DNA from: Welwitschia mirabilis
Lineage: Eukaryota; Gnetophyta; Gnetopsida; Welwitschiales
DNA length: 64,000 bases
Direction of reading: 5' to 3'
NCBI GenBank assembly: GCA_051453625.1
Contig: JBOZIK010000001.1
Span: 150,576,068-150,640,067, forward strand
Part shown: positions 12,261 to 24,639 of the stretch, one piece after another
Layout: every line of letters starts with the position of its first letter
Numbering within the stretch: position 1 is the stretch's first letter
The notes under the pieces: generated by a model
Database searches by the model: none
The model's input: the letters and a program-made list of their open reading frames with translations, nothing else
Told to the model about the DNA's origin: nothing
Position numbers and translations under genes: made by a program

Positions 12261-12479
12261 AATTTTGGGGTGTTTTTATAGTAACAAGGTAATTTACAAT
12301 TCAAACATACCAAGGAGTAGGACAAGGGGAGGAGATGATATAGAGTTTATTTAATAGTAAAAACTTATTCATTAGGAAAGTAATCATTAATTAAAATATC
12401 ATCAAGAAAACAAATAAGTTTAAATAAGTGATCCACAACACTATTATGTTTTTCAATGATGGTAAGATTGACTTCTTAT

Positions 12480-12790
12480 ATGAGAAAGATCTACTTAATA
12501 AGTCTCATACTAGAATATTTCTTGATCATAAGATAACTTATGGTTGTATGATCTATGTAAACATTAATATGAAAGTCAAGAAGATAGTGTCTAAGGTTAT
12601 CAAGGAAAAGATGATGGTAATCATTTCTTTCTTGGTGGTAGTGTAATTAGTTTGGGCCTTCAACAAAGTTTTACTAAGGTAAGATGTAACTTTTTTTATA
12701 TTTTTAATTAAGAAATCCACCCACAGCAATGCTACTGGCATTGCACATAAGTTCAAAATCTTTAGTCTAATCAAGTTCCATTACAATAGG
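12480..12790 (-). pseudogene. Element B RNase H domain
   Basis: Degrades the RNA strand during reverse transcription. Remnants on the minus strand line up with the D copy (ASN..VG.....K...YLSKTL..AQ.NY...E+E...I+F.L...+.YLL) but spread over shifted frames, so the single open reading frames here are partly shadows. It lies between RT and integrase. Confidence 0.55.
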
Positions 12791-12959
12791 CTTACAAGAT
12801 ATTTTAAGTATTCCAAAAGTAAGTTGACATCCGTTATTCCAATTAAATCTAGCTTCTTTTTTAAGTAATGAGTAAATTGATTTATAAATCTTAGCATAGA
12901 CTTGGATAAAAATGTGATAGAAAATATTATGATCAATGAAAAATCCAACTTGTTTCACA

Positions 12960-13560
12960 TTAGTTAGAGGATTAAGGTTTTGAATGCTATTAACTTTTGA
13001 AATATCTATCCTAATTTATTTACTAGAAATGTAATGACTTAAAATAATTCCATTGTTAACAAGAAATAAACTTTTTTTCTAACTTAAGTATATGCCATTT
13101 TCTATACATCTGTATAAGACTTTCTCTAATTTTTTTATGATTCATTTGAAAGTTTTACTAAAGATTAAAAAGTTTTCCATAAAGATCTTAATGAATTCCT
13201 CTATCATGTTAGAAAATATACCATCATTACATGTTCAAAAGTTTTAAGGGTTTTATAAAGTTCAAAACGCATTCTTCTAAAGGTAAATGTTTCAAAGGGA
13301 TAAGTAAAAGTCACATTTGCTTAGTTCTTACTAGCTATGCAAACCTAATTATAACCATTATACCCATCAAGAAGACAGTAGTATTCATGTTTTTTAATTT
13401 TATTAAGTATTTGATCTATTAAGGATAAAGTGTGATGATAATTTTTAGTGACCTCATTAAGCTTTCTAAATTTAATACACATCCTCAACTTTCCATCCTT
13501 CTGAGGTGCTATCATCAAGGGCCACTCCACTCAATATTAAATATAGCATAGATAATTCTA
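12960..13560 (-). pseudogene. Element B reverse transcriptase, catalytic Asp pair lost
   Basis: RNA-dependent DNA polymerase. Visible motifs from the N-terminal side: EWPLMIAPQKDGKLRMCI, FRKLNEVTK, IDQILNKIKKHEYYCLLDG and GYN (13530-13345). The catalytic box that reads FIDDF in element A reads FMENF here (13169-13183), so both metal-binding Asp residues are gone. Stops break the rest. Confidence 0.8.
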
Positions 13561-14079
13561 GAATCCATAAGTTCAATAATTTTATCCTTTACTGGTTGCT
13601 TAAGTTTTGATTTAACTCATCATCTGGATTTCCTATTTGATTTAGCATTATCTTCATAGTAGATTTTATATTCAACTATAGAAGGAAAAATTGCAGCTAA
13701 GTCTTTATGGGTCTAGGAAAAATAATTTTCCTTAGAAGTTAAAAAGGAGACTAAATTGGATTCTTAATGAGGAATAAGATGTTCACTTATTATGAAGGGG
13801 TTCTTAGGATTGTTGGACAGAAATATATATATTTTAAATTTTTGGATAATCATTTTAATTGTAATTATAATCTTCATTTACTATCATTAAACTCTCATCA
13901 TTAACCATCATTCAAGACAATTATCTGGACATCAATGGTGGATGATGCCTCTTATTAAAAATATTCCTAATTGATCCCATATGTTGGACTTCTTTCCAAT
14001 TTAAATATTCTACTTCTTCATCCTCATGATTAAGGGCATTTATTTTTGTTGGATTATCATATAAAGTTCACTCATCTAG
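13561..14079 (-). other. Element B protease-RT linker
   Basis: Degraded linker coding between protease and RT. It holds a palindrome-like copy at about 13910-13950 (acaattatctggacatc...ggatgatg) at the same place as one in A (about 42145-42190). Confidence 0.4.
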
Positions 14080-14600
14080 CATTATCAATTCCTCTTTAAC
14101 TGGGCAATGTTATAAAAATAAATTTGGTTTAGTTTCATTTTTTAAGTTTCACTTATCTCTTGTATCTTTCTTAGTGGCATCAAAATTCTAATAGTAAACT
14201 TCTTGTTGGCTATGTTACATCCCATCATTTCATTTTGTGTGCTAATGATAAAATGAACAATTTCATAAAATTCTCTTTCTAAGAGTAGTGAATAACCTCT
14301 ATCATGTTCTACTTTAATAATAACTATACCTATGGGGTATAAGGAGTTGTTCTATTTATATGACTAAGTCTTTAATAATCCCCAAGTGTTTCTTTACTAA
14401 AGTATTAACTAACTCTAAGATAATTCATATAAGTTCAATTCTTTTTTTTAATCCAAGTCTTTTATGTATGTGAAAAGGCATGGTGTTTATACTTGCTCTT
14501 ATATCTATCAAGGATTTTCTAATTCTCTTATTCCCTTCTAAAGTAACACTAACCATTGTTGCCTTAAGTTATTTGATTTTAGGACAATTTTGCATAACTA
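14080..14600 (-). pseudogene. Element B aspartic protease
   Basis: Cuts the Gag-Pol polyprotein. The minus strand near 14520-14460 reads SLIDIRASINTMPFHIHKRLGL, the DLGASINIMPL...LGL active-site segment of Athila/Tat proteases, with the catalytic Asp kept and the following Gly changed to Arg. A C-terminal part similar to the A copy (GGYPLLLGRAF) is decayed at about 14290-14340. Confidence 0.6.
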
Positions 14601-14639
14601 AGTCGGAAATAGATTATATGAAGAAGATTTGAGTTTAGG

Positions 14640-16010
14640 TATTTGGTTGAAAGTTTGAGCTACTTAGTTTAAAGTTTGAGTCACTTGATTGGAAGTTTGC
14701 ATTACCTAGTTATAATTTTGAGTTCTTAAATCTATTCTTAAAAGATTTATAATTTTATTTCCCACTCATTATTCATTGACATTATGATTAGTTTTAAAGT
14801 TGAAAGGCCCTTGATTGAAAGCACATACTTCCTCAAACATCCTCTCTTTACATGTCAATAACAAGGGACATTTTTTTGTTCAATGGGAGTTATCTTTATA
14901 CAAATCACATGTTGAAATTATATTTTTCTCATTTTTTACTTTTGCATTGAATAACATTTAAGTATATTTCTCTAATGTAGTAGGAAAATCCCTAACTAAA
15001 TTGATTAAATCATATTACTTTTCCTCCTTAACATGTCATGCTTTGTTTGAGTCTTTTATGATTTAGCTTATAGGTTAATTTTCCTTAAAAAAGTTAATTT
15101 TGACTAAGTTTGAATTATCTCTAGTAGATATTTTAACAACTTTCATGCTTCATCTAAAGTTAAGTTCATCATATCACCACCATAATTAAAGTCTATAGGT
15201 TTTTTTATTTGACTATTCAATTCACTGTAAAATTAGTCTATCAATTCATCCTTATAAAATTCATCAATATGACTAGAATGAATAGCTATGATAAATCACT
15301 CATAAGTTGTGGCATAATATTCATGGGGTTGTTATTGAAAGTTGATAACTTACTTCTTTTTCACATGATATTTTCACTCATAAATCTTGTAATAAAAGCT
15401 TCTTGCACTTGATTTTAAGACTTAAGACTCTTATGTGGAATGGTTTTAAGGTAAAGTTTATCTTTTTCTCAAAATGTGATAGGAAAGATGATCATGTAAG
15501 TTCTATTGCTATTTTTTTCAGCTTTCAAAGGTAAGCACAATTTTTTGTTATGTTAGCTAGGTGTTGAAATGGTTTCTTATTAGGCTTTTTCTAAATATTT
15601 GGTATGCACTTAAGTTTCTAAGTTTTACATTATCACTAGGAGGTAAGTTGAAAGGTCTTAAACTTCATATTTTCTATTGGCTATTAAATCTTTAAGTGTA
15701 ACATTTTTATTTTAATTAGATGTTCGGCTTCTAATTAGTATATTAGGTATAGCTACTTTTTTTTTACATGGAATTTGACATAGATGAAGAAGAAATAAAA
15801 CAATTTATTTCTATTTTACTTTTCTCTCATCTTCTTTTAAAAAATTTAATTTTGAAATAATAAAAGCAAAAAAATCTTCTTCTTTAATTCTTAGAATTTG
15901 TATACCTAGGGTGTGTGTACCTAGATTTTTCTGATAGTTGAATAAATTTCTCTAAAATTTTCTTCAATCAAGATCCACTCCCTCTGATATTTCATCTTTT
16001 TACTAGAATT
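14640..16010 (-). pseudogene. gag: Element B gag
   Basis: Structural polyprotein. The minus strand near 15700 reads NVTLKDLIANRKYEV, the same start as LRDLIANRK in A and E. Towards the C-terminus (about 14930-14830) lies the zinc-knuckle region, TCDLYKDNSH...CPLL, with one Cys changed to Tyr, followed by KERMFEEVCAFNQ as in A and D. An upstream leader peptide (YQREW..IEEN, about 16010-15880) matches the other copies. Many stops. Confidence 0.65.
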
Positions 16011-16458
16011 TACAATGTCCCTGCATACTTAAAAAAATGCACATAAGTGTTGTCTGGATCATTATCTAGATGATATAAAAGATAAGCAACAAAAATATTT
16101 TGTGAAAACAAAGAAAAAAAATGAACCATGAAAAAATAGAAATAGAAATAATACTAACTATTATCCACTTAGTTATTTGGATGATAGAAGAAATGATATT
16201 GGTTTTATTATACTACTAGAAATAAAAAACCTGATTGTGGAAAATAAAAATAAAAATCCTAGTTATGAGTTATCACTCAGTATGTATTCTAAACAATGGA
16301 GAGAACAACAGGGTGTTAATGCCTTACGGAAATCAAAAACTATGGAAATAAAAGCCACAGAATCTAGAATAAGAATATGATGCTACTTCAAACATATAAT
16401 TCAAACCAAAATTCAAGGTACTTATGTATTATAGTAATAATCCTCTAGCTCCTTACAA

Positions 16459-16479
16459 TCTTCCTCAGCAATGGTATCA
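16459..16479 (-). promoter_or_regulatory. Element B primer binding site (tRNA-Asp type)
   Basis: The minus strand reads TGATACCATTGCTGAGGAAG, three bases after the 5' LTR. It is a decayed version of the site complementary to the 3' end of plant tRNA-Asp (TGGCGCCGTTGCCGGGGA). Confidence 0.65.
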
Positions 16480-16482
16480 AAA

Positions 16483-17752
16483 TGTTAGTGTGTGTATTTG
16501 CATATTTCTTAAGTCCTTTAAGCAAAAACCCTATCAATCACAAATGTCCACATAAAACACATGTTAATATAGTTGAAATTTAACTTGAATGTCATAATTC
16601 ATCAATGATACTAGACTCAAAGTTAGAGAATTAATTTGATGAAGTATTTTTAGTCTTTTTCCTTTTTAAGTAAATGAAAATAAGAATAATGAAAAAATAT
16701 AATGCAAGATAAATACTAATGAAATGCTTATAAATGAGATGCAAATAAAAATACTCTAAGTAATAGATCTATTTAACTACCGACATACTATCATGAAGAT
16801 CAGCCCTTATAACCTAAATTAATTTGAAAATATTATTACTAAATTCTAATCAATGTAAATGATAAGATACATTGAATATAATATAATAAAATGAAACTAT
16901 TATAACTATGGAAATGTATAATGAAATAATATGCAATTACTAAATTGACAATATCAACCTCTTATAAGTTACCCTTATGACTTATATCAACTATAAAGCT
17001 ATCACAAAATTATAAACAACATAAACTATAAGAGGAGATGCACATAACAAAAATAAAGCAGTTGTTTCATTAATATTGAATCAAGCTTTCACTTACAAAG
17101 CAATAGCATGTTAATGGAGGATACATAGCCCAACACTAAGGAAGACTTCTCTCTAAAGCTAGGATGGATCCTTTGCCCTTTGATCACTTGCCATAAGACT
17201 TTTAATACAAAATATGGTTTTTATAATTAAGGGCAATAGAGTATTTATTTCTTTTTACATAGAAGTTTTTAAACATAAAATCCTAATTCTTAAACAAAAC
17301 CCTAGCAGCCCAAAAATGGTGCATGACCCATTACAAAGTTATGTTTATTACATACATAAAATAAACATAATCCTGAGTATTACCTAGATAACCATGGGGA
17401 TGATACCACATCATAAAAGATGATATTAACTTCATGCTTTAGTCCAAATTAGCATCCTTGTGAGCTTCTATTGTGTTGTTATCTAATACTATCATTTGGA
17501 TGACTATGGGAATGTCATCCTTTTGAATTCTTAAATTAAGTAAAATTAGCCTCGTCATTCATTAGACTCCTCCTCAGAATGCTAAGTATCAAAATTCACT
17601 TGAAATACCTTCAAATGTACTAAGGTTTACACATATCTATGATTCTTCCATTGACTCTTCATAATCATTAAAACTCCATCTAAACCTACTTAAATGTCCT
17701 ATAAAATTACTCAAAATTCCCAATTAAATACATTTAATTTAACATCACAAAA
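16483..17752 (-). repeat. Element B 5' LTR
   Basis: Starts TGTTAGTGTGTGTAT and ends AACATCACAAAA. It pairs with 5838-7067. Decayed palindromes at about 17380-17410 and 17480-17510. Confidence 0.8.
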
Positions 17753-17757
17753 ATAAT

Positions 17758-18600
17758 TATGAGGAATAATGTCTAATTATTATTTTAAATATTGATGCTA
17801 AGGCTTTAAAAAATAATTTTATAGAAAACTAAAATGAGAGTAAAATAACTTCATTTCTATTATCTTCTAATTTTGGCAACAAATTAAGGAGTTTTATATT
17901 ATAATATCTCATGAAACCATTATTTAAAGAATATTCATACTACTTATAAAAATCATACTAAATCATGGCCTACATTTTTTTGAATTATTTTATAGTAAAT
18001 CCATTGATTCCTAGAGTTGTCTCATTTTTCATAGGAACTAAAGCCATTTAAATATTTTTTAAAGATATTAATTCCTCTCAAAGAATAGGTTTATAATAAA
18101 AATATGGCATCATGTGAGTAGTATGCTAAGTTTTAAAATAGATAATTTTCTTTGAGTTAAATAATTATTGATAAAATATATGAAAAAGGATCTAATCTTT
18201 GTCTATAATAACATTGTCATTAATCAAAATAGACTTAATATAATGAAGTGCTAACCTTTGTTTAAGAAAATTATTATTTATTAATCTAATTAATTATAGA
18301 TCTTAATTTAGCACCATCTTCTACATGCTATTTTATTTTTTTATATAACAACGAAGATACCTTAATTATTCATGAATATTTTCTAAATAACTTAGAAGTA
18401 GATATAATAACTAAAGTTACTTAGTCTTAATTTATAGGACATACTCTTCAAAAGTATTCTATGCTTAAAATGAATTCCTAGAATCCTTAAAACTAATTAA
18501 GTTCCATGAAAAGTAGCTTAAATTTATTCTTTTATGTTTTAAGTAAAGAACCAAGGCCTAAGATGTCAAGCACGAGAAAATGGTTCAAAATATTCTTTAT
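17758..18600 (-). pseudogene. L1-type LINE, endonuclease-RT linker and RT start
   Basis: On the minus strand near 18030-18000 the frame reads TTLGINGF, a decayed APGPDGF motif, which opens the RT region of plant L1 elements. Then, to the left, NIKLLNLLPK (the N.T.I.LIPK block) at about 17900, and IKLFFKALASIFKIII (the IYK+ISK+LA.RLK..+ block) ending next to element B. The RT resumes at 5832. The frame is heavily decayed and shifts at the junction. The endonuclease domain may lie to the right, up to about 18960, but I could not confirm it. Confidence 0.55.
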
Positions 18601-20854
18601 TCTAAAGAAGGTAATAAGTCTAAGAGAAGCCAAATTCAAATAATAATTTAATTAAAATATCATCTAATACCACTTCTTCCTAAAGAAGAACCATAACAAA
18701 AGCATCATAGTGAGAAATTAATAGGAACAAAGTAATAAATATAAAAACAAACAATTTTGTAATAAACTAAATCATGTAAGCCTAAGGAGGATTAACTATA
18801 ATGATTTGAGATAGTTGTATAAAGGGTAAGAACTAGATTAAAATATTAAAATAATTCTTTGTAGGGTTGTTAAGTTTTAAATTTCATGTAAGAGGAATGA
18901 AAGGCCACTCCATCGAATATATTACTACTTCTTCAATAACATTGAAATCCCTGTCAAAATTTTAATGAACTCTATGATCCATAAGGTTATAAGAAGCATA
19001 CAAATGGTTAGGATTATGAGATACATAATTTATTATAAGATATTATTTTCTAGATTAAAATTAAAGAAAAAACATCAGTTAATGCTTAAAGTAAAAAATA
19101 ACTAATGCCCTTAGGTTAGCAAATCACTTCCTTATGCATTTGCTATCTTTATTTATTATTATGTTATTTTAAGCATTTAAAAATCCTAAGAAACTTAAAC
19201 TATCTAGTAAACATTATTATTCATGATAATGTTTGATTGCTTAACATTCAAGGGGAAGTTGTTCTAAGTATATTGTCATCCATCTCACTTATAACGGTAA
19301 TTCTATATAATGTAATAGAGTAGCATGTCAATATGTGGACATAACCTAAAGTATAGAACACAATATTAAATTCCTAGACAAAGTAAAATTTAATTATAAA
19401 TGTCTTAATTCTTAAATATTAATCTATTGATGAATTTATTAATTCAATCATGCATCTAGTTCTTTGTAGTTGATATAATTGGTTTGAAAATTTTATTAAT
19501 GTTAATATGTTATAATGTTAATTTCTANNNNNNNNNNGTATTGCAAAGATGATTTTTAAAAAGATGGTTACTTACTCTAGAAGTTACATACTTTTCATTT
19601 AGAGGATTAAGGTCATTAACTCCATTTGTTTTGAAGATTAGTTTCATTTTAATAAATACAGGAAATTCACTCTCTTAAATAAAATTTAGTATTCTTTTCA
19701 ATACACATTGAAATTCATATCTCTAAGTCAATTAAAACTTTATATTACAATTAATACAAAACTTACATTTAAAACTTAAAGTCTTCACTATGAAAGAAAA
19801 ATCAAAAAATATTTAACTAGATACTAATCCAAAATTTTTCAAATAAATCCTATAGTTGTAAAATTATCCAACATTTAATACAAGATTTTTTTCTAAAATA
19901 TAATATGGATATTACAACTTAACATACATGAATTTTTTTTGGATTAAATGGAGAAATGAAGATATTTCAATGTAGATATGTCATAATACCACTACATTCT
20001 AAACCTTAAAGTGTGCCTTGATAAGTATCAAACCATATTCAATTTATTTATTAGATGAATTCCAAGAAGCTATACCCTTGAATGTACATAATGTTCAATA
20101 CTAATGGATAAATTAACTATGTATAGTTTGATTCTTATATAGGAATAGAATAATATAATAGTTTACTAACATGTTAACATGAAAAACATAACGTTTATCC
20201 CAATTAAGTAAAACCAATTTAACATTATTGAGATCCTATTTTCATAATGTTATGCACTTATTTTGATTTGTACTACTAAAATTATAATATACTAGCATTT
20301 GGCCTAGACACAATGTCTTTGTAGGTTTTTAATAAGCTAAAGAATCACTTTATAGAAGCTAAGAAGCTATCCACCTAGAATAACAATAGTATTAATGGAA
20401 TCTAATGGTAATATAGATCCTATTAAGATTTTGACCCTCACTCTTATGTTTTGAAATTATTTTTAGATGTTGAATCAATTGAACCTATTAGTGAACTAAT
20501 CTAAGAAAGTTGAATTTTAAGTAAAATTACAAAATCCTAATCCTAGTCCTAGTTTTCAATATATAAAAGGCCTCCTTGGCCTTATCCTTTGAGTTGTTGA
20601 TGGTAGAAAAATTTCTAAACTTATTAAAAAGAGTATACAATATGTTTTCCTTTTAAAATTATCCTTTAAGAAAGATCTAGTTTCTAAGGTTGTCATTAGA
20701 TTCATTAACATTAAGAGGAAAGAATATTATACTTGGTAATCAAATACCTTCTATTGAAGCATGAATGTAGCTCCTTTATAACATGTTAAGAATCTTATAA
20801 ATAATGTTATTATAAAAGGATAAAGGATCTTTCAGAAATAAGATAATTACAGTA
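18601..20854. other. Unassigned AT-rich DNA
   Basis: No gypsy or copia signature and no convincing frame. The part up to about 18960 may be 5' sequence of the LINE. TATATAAAAGG at 20560-20570 on the plus strand looks like a TATA box without an associated gene. A 10 N gap lies at 19528-19537. Confidence 0.4.
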
Positions 20855-20859
20855 ATAAG

Positions 20860-22081
20860 TATTGCACGTTAAATTTATGCAATCCTGAAGTCCTTAGGGT
20901 AAACCTGTAAATCATGAAACTTTCAAAATACACACATTAGTATAGGCCGGAGTTCACCTGAATGTCATAATCCCAACAAAGACACTAGGCTTAGAGTTAG
21001 AAAATTGATTTCTAAAGGTATTTTTATATGTTAATAACTGAAAGTCAATAACAAAGTAAAATGGAATGCAAAATGAATGGAGATAAAATGCAAATGGAAG
21101 TGGAATGGATTTTATTGGATCCTAATTCTCCTATCACAAGAACTAGCTTCTCTATAGTTTAAATCAATTAAGAAGAGTACTTTACTTATGCCTAATGAAT
21201 GTGAACTATGAGATATATCAAATAGAATATGGAATGAAATGTAAAATGAAATTGAAATAATAATGTAAATCTAAACTAACAGAATCAACCTTGATAAAGG
21301 TTACCCTTATGATCTGAAGAAATTACAGAATTTTCACTTAAACTATAATCAACTTAAACCATAAGGGACATAGACATAATTTAATTGAAAAGATTATTTG
21401 AATTGATTATAGGACTTTACATCCTCTTACAACAAAGTAGCAGCACCTTAATGGAAGAGACTCAGCCTAATACTAAGGGAACTTCTTTTTGTAGCTACTG
21501 GATGGACCTCTTATTCTTCAATATTCCATCACAAGCATATCGAGTACAAAACATGGAAACAGATGGAGGGGAAAGGTATTTATAATTTTACATTAAAGTT
21601 CTAGAAGCTCAACCTTAGACATTGGAAAAGAAACCCTAACACTCCAAATGGGTCTCATGGTCCCATTACAAAGATAAATCTCTCCCATCATAGAACAATA
21701 GCTATCATCCTAACTATCATGGGGATGACAGAGGGGACATCACTCTACATTAAAAGGTACTCCATCAACTTCAATCTCTATTGTAAACCCTATAGCTTAT
21801 TTCCATATCAGTAGTTTTTTATCCTATTCATCATGAGGATGACAAGTTTGTTCATCTTCAATCTTAAAAAGGAACCAATCTTCTACATGGTGAATCCTGC
21901 TTCCAAGGTATGTAGTGTTAGAATGAGCTTGAAAAACCTTCAAATATGTTAAGAATCACATGTTGCATTGGTCATCCTATCAATTCTCCATAATTATTAG
22001 TATTTCATCTAAACCTATATAAATGTCTAGTAAAAGCACTTAAAATACATCATCAAATTCCTATAAATTGGCATTGCAACA
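20860..22081 (-). repeat. Element A 3' LTR
   Basis: Starts TATTGCACGTTAAATTTATGC (TG changed to TA) and ends GGCATTGCAACA. It pairs with 45200-46846. TATTTATA on the plus strand at about 21574 is a decayed TATA box in the same place as in C. Palindrome copies at about 21705-21750 and 21815-21852. Confidence 0.85.
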
Positions 22082-23563
22082 TAGCCCTCTACTTAGCCTT
22101 GTCAGTCCCTGACAAAGTGAGTAATTAATTATATTACAAGCTAATTTAAGTAACATAAAATAGAATTAGAAAGATGTAAATTAAGTTTAATTAAATCATA
22201 TAGGAATAGATATCAAAAAAAAAATTAACTGATACAAAGATTAAAAATATCTCTAAGCCCCTTACTTAAGCATGTACCATAAAATAAATGAATGTCATAC
22301 ACATACAAGAATCATAAAATGTAACATTAATAGCTCAAAAAATAAGAATGTATATAAAACAGTGATATTGGATTGATATAACAATTTTAAGTTATGCTAA
22401 GCTCAAAAGAGTGATGCATCTAAGTTTATTAGTATAATCCATAAGGGTAAAGGACAAGAGTAGATATAGCATTCTTGTTCCTTTAGATGATCTGAAAGAT
22501 AGATACAAGTAACTCTATGAGTGTGCTATTATGCTTTTGTAAGATAAAGTTCATAAATTTTATTCAAGTAACATAAAATCACATCCAACTAACTTATCAC
22601 AGATATGTAACATGAAATATCAAAACATTATCCTTTTAATTTCAAAAATTTATGCTTAAAACCATAGAAGAAATCTAGAAGTAAGATGTCTCAAATTACA
22701 CTAAAGGTAAAGGATGAGTGTCATCCTAGATATCATGAGAATGACAGATGAGGGATGACAGAGATTAAAGAAGCTATTTGGAGAGAAAATAGAAATCAAA
22801 AAAATTCTGAAAGTGAGAAAACACATGAAAAAGAGTAGAAAAAATAGAAAAAAAGTATAAAGTAAATAAATACCCTAAAAAAACATGTCCAAGAGGGAGA
22901 GGGACTCATGGAGGAAAGTGTTAAAATAGAAGAAAATGTACTAAGTAGAAAGAAGCAATGCTCAAAGACTCTACAAATATACTTGAACTCATGGAAAAAG
23001 AAGAAGTGGAACTTATTAGATCATGAGAACCTAAAAAGATAATAACAATCCTCTATATAAACTATAGAAATACATCAACAAGAAACTATGAAAATGATTA
23101 GATCCATAATATTATACTGAAAAAGTATGGAAAATGAATTTGAAAAATTCAACATAAATAGCTACAGAAAAAAAATAAAAATAAACAATTAGAAAAATAA
23201 ATAAGATTGCTTACTTATTCAAAATTCTAACCTAATAAATTCCCTTGGTCTCAATCATAAAATTACTGTATGAAAGATGCATGATAGTATGTAAAAAACT
23301 TATAAAATACCACTCAAATAGGCAATGATTATGATGATGTCAAGCATGTCTAATGTTATCAAATAATAAATGATAAGATAAAAAGCTATTAAAACAGGAA
23401 CTTATAACCTACCATATCAAAACAATACTAGAATCCAAAAAAGTAGAGTGATCATGTAGTAGTATTATAAATAGATAAATAAAATGAGTATAGAAAATAA
23501 GCAATGCTCTGATGACACCAAGGACATCATTGATCTCCTAACCTCAAAGAATAATTTATTTAA
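22082..23563 (-). other. Element A 3' region, no ORF
   Basis: Begins with a polypurine tract next to the LTR (sense AAGTAGAGGGCTA, 22082-22095). It is about half the length of the 3' regions of B and D and lacks the env-position ORF. A palindrome copy lies at about 22720-22757, and the stretch gaaaataagcaatgctctga at about 23492 recurs beside the block in the other elements. Confidence 0.5.
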
Positions 23564-23730
23564 CCATGATGAGGGGAGTACAACCCCTATTAGAGGAGTG
23601 GGGACCCATGCAGCATGGCCAACTGACCCGCTAGTGGAGTTTCCACAGCTACCATATCGCATTGCCAGAGGCCCCTCTTGGGAAAATTTTCTCTAGTGCA
23701 GTTATAGTAGGACATCATGGTGACCATGTT
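23564..23730 (-). repeat. Conserved gypsy block, best copy
   Basis: Runs from CCATGATGAGGGGAG to GGACATCATGGTGACCATG and is visibly richer in G and C than its surroundings. Copies at 74-229, 10522-10680, 29364-29397 (cut by a gap) and 54673-54829. No frame is open in all copies, so it looks like a cis-acting element rather than coding. It is followed by a T-rich run (about 23760-23815), as in E. Confidence 0.75.
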
Positions 23731-24639
23731 TTGAGATATAACATAAAAGGGCATGGTCTTTATTTCGTTTATTTTCTTTTTCTGTTTCTTTTTTTCCCCT
23801 TTTTATTTGAATTAATAACATTCCCCATGACTAAGTACTTATAAGAATAAAAGTAAAATAATGAGATGAGTAACAAAGTAAGAACATGCAAAAATAACTG
23901 ATTACTTACACCATTGAAAGAGAATAAAAGAGCCAAGGTATCTTCCTTCAAAATAAAGTTCATAGATATATGACTGTCTAAAGATTAGATAAAGTCAATC
24001 TTATCATTTAAAATGCCTAATTAAAATATATATAATTATGAAAACTTCATAAGTAAATACATATGTCAAGTTAAATATATTCAAGTGATAACATGATGTT
24101 TACTTAAGGAATGAGTAAAGAAATAATATAGATAATAACAAGAGAAAGGTTCTCTTCATTGAGAGGGACTTCCAAAGTAAGTGCTATCATATTCAAGATT
24201 TCATCAAAAGATGACTCATAAATTTTTAAACTTTGTTTATTATCTTTTTTAATCTATTGTTTGAATTGGAGATTTCAACTGAGGTACTTGATTATACCTT
24301 TTTTATAAGATAAGTATGTAACCATTTAGAAGTTAATTTGTTGTGTGAAATGTGTACTTGGGTGTTATACAAAAGAACATATTGACCAAGTTCAAATTAC
24401 TAATAAATAATATTTTGATCATGTCTAAACTTTAATTGATTTTTATGAATGAGTTAATAATGTAAAACATAAGTATGTTTTTCATCTAAATGGTTAAATT
24501 GGGTTAATCAAGTNNNNNNNNNNNNNNNNNNNNNNNNNNNNNNNNNNNNNNNNNNNNNNNNNNNNNNNNNNNNNNNNNNNNNNNNNNNNNNNNNNNNNNN
24601 NNNNNNNNNNNNNNNNNNNNNNNNNNNNNNNNNNNNNNN
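23731..24639 (-). other. Element A integrase C-terminal and downstream region
   Basis: Decayed sequence between the block and the recognisable integrase core. It includes a segment (about 24130-24250) shared with B and D (gagagg..cttcc...), probably the C-terminal part of pol. A 126 N gap lies at 24514-24639. Confidence 0.4.

Larger units (their letters stand above)
5838..17752 (-). mobile_element. Ty3/gypsy element B (Athila/Tat-like), complete but dead
   Basis: About 11.9 kb between two LTRs (5838-7067 and 16483-17752), flanked by atact (5833-5837) and ataat (17753-17757), an imperfect 5 bp target duplication with one mismatch. Internal order in the sense direction is primer site, gag, protease, RT, RNase H, integrase, conserved block, env-position ORF, polypurine tract. 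Every frame is broken by stops. The element interrupts a LINE. A 10 N gap lies at 11045-11054. Confidence 0.85.
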
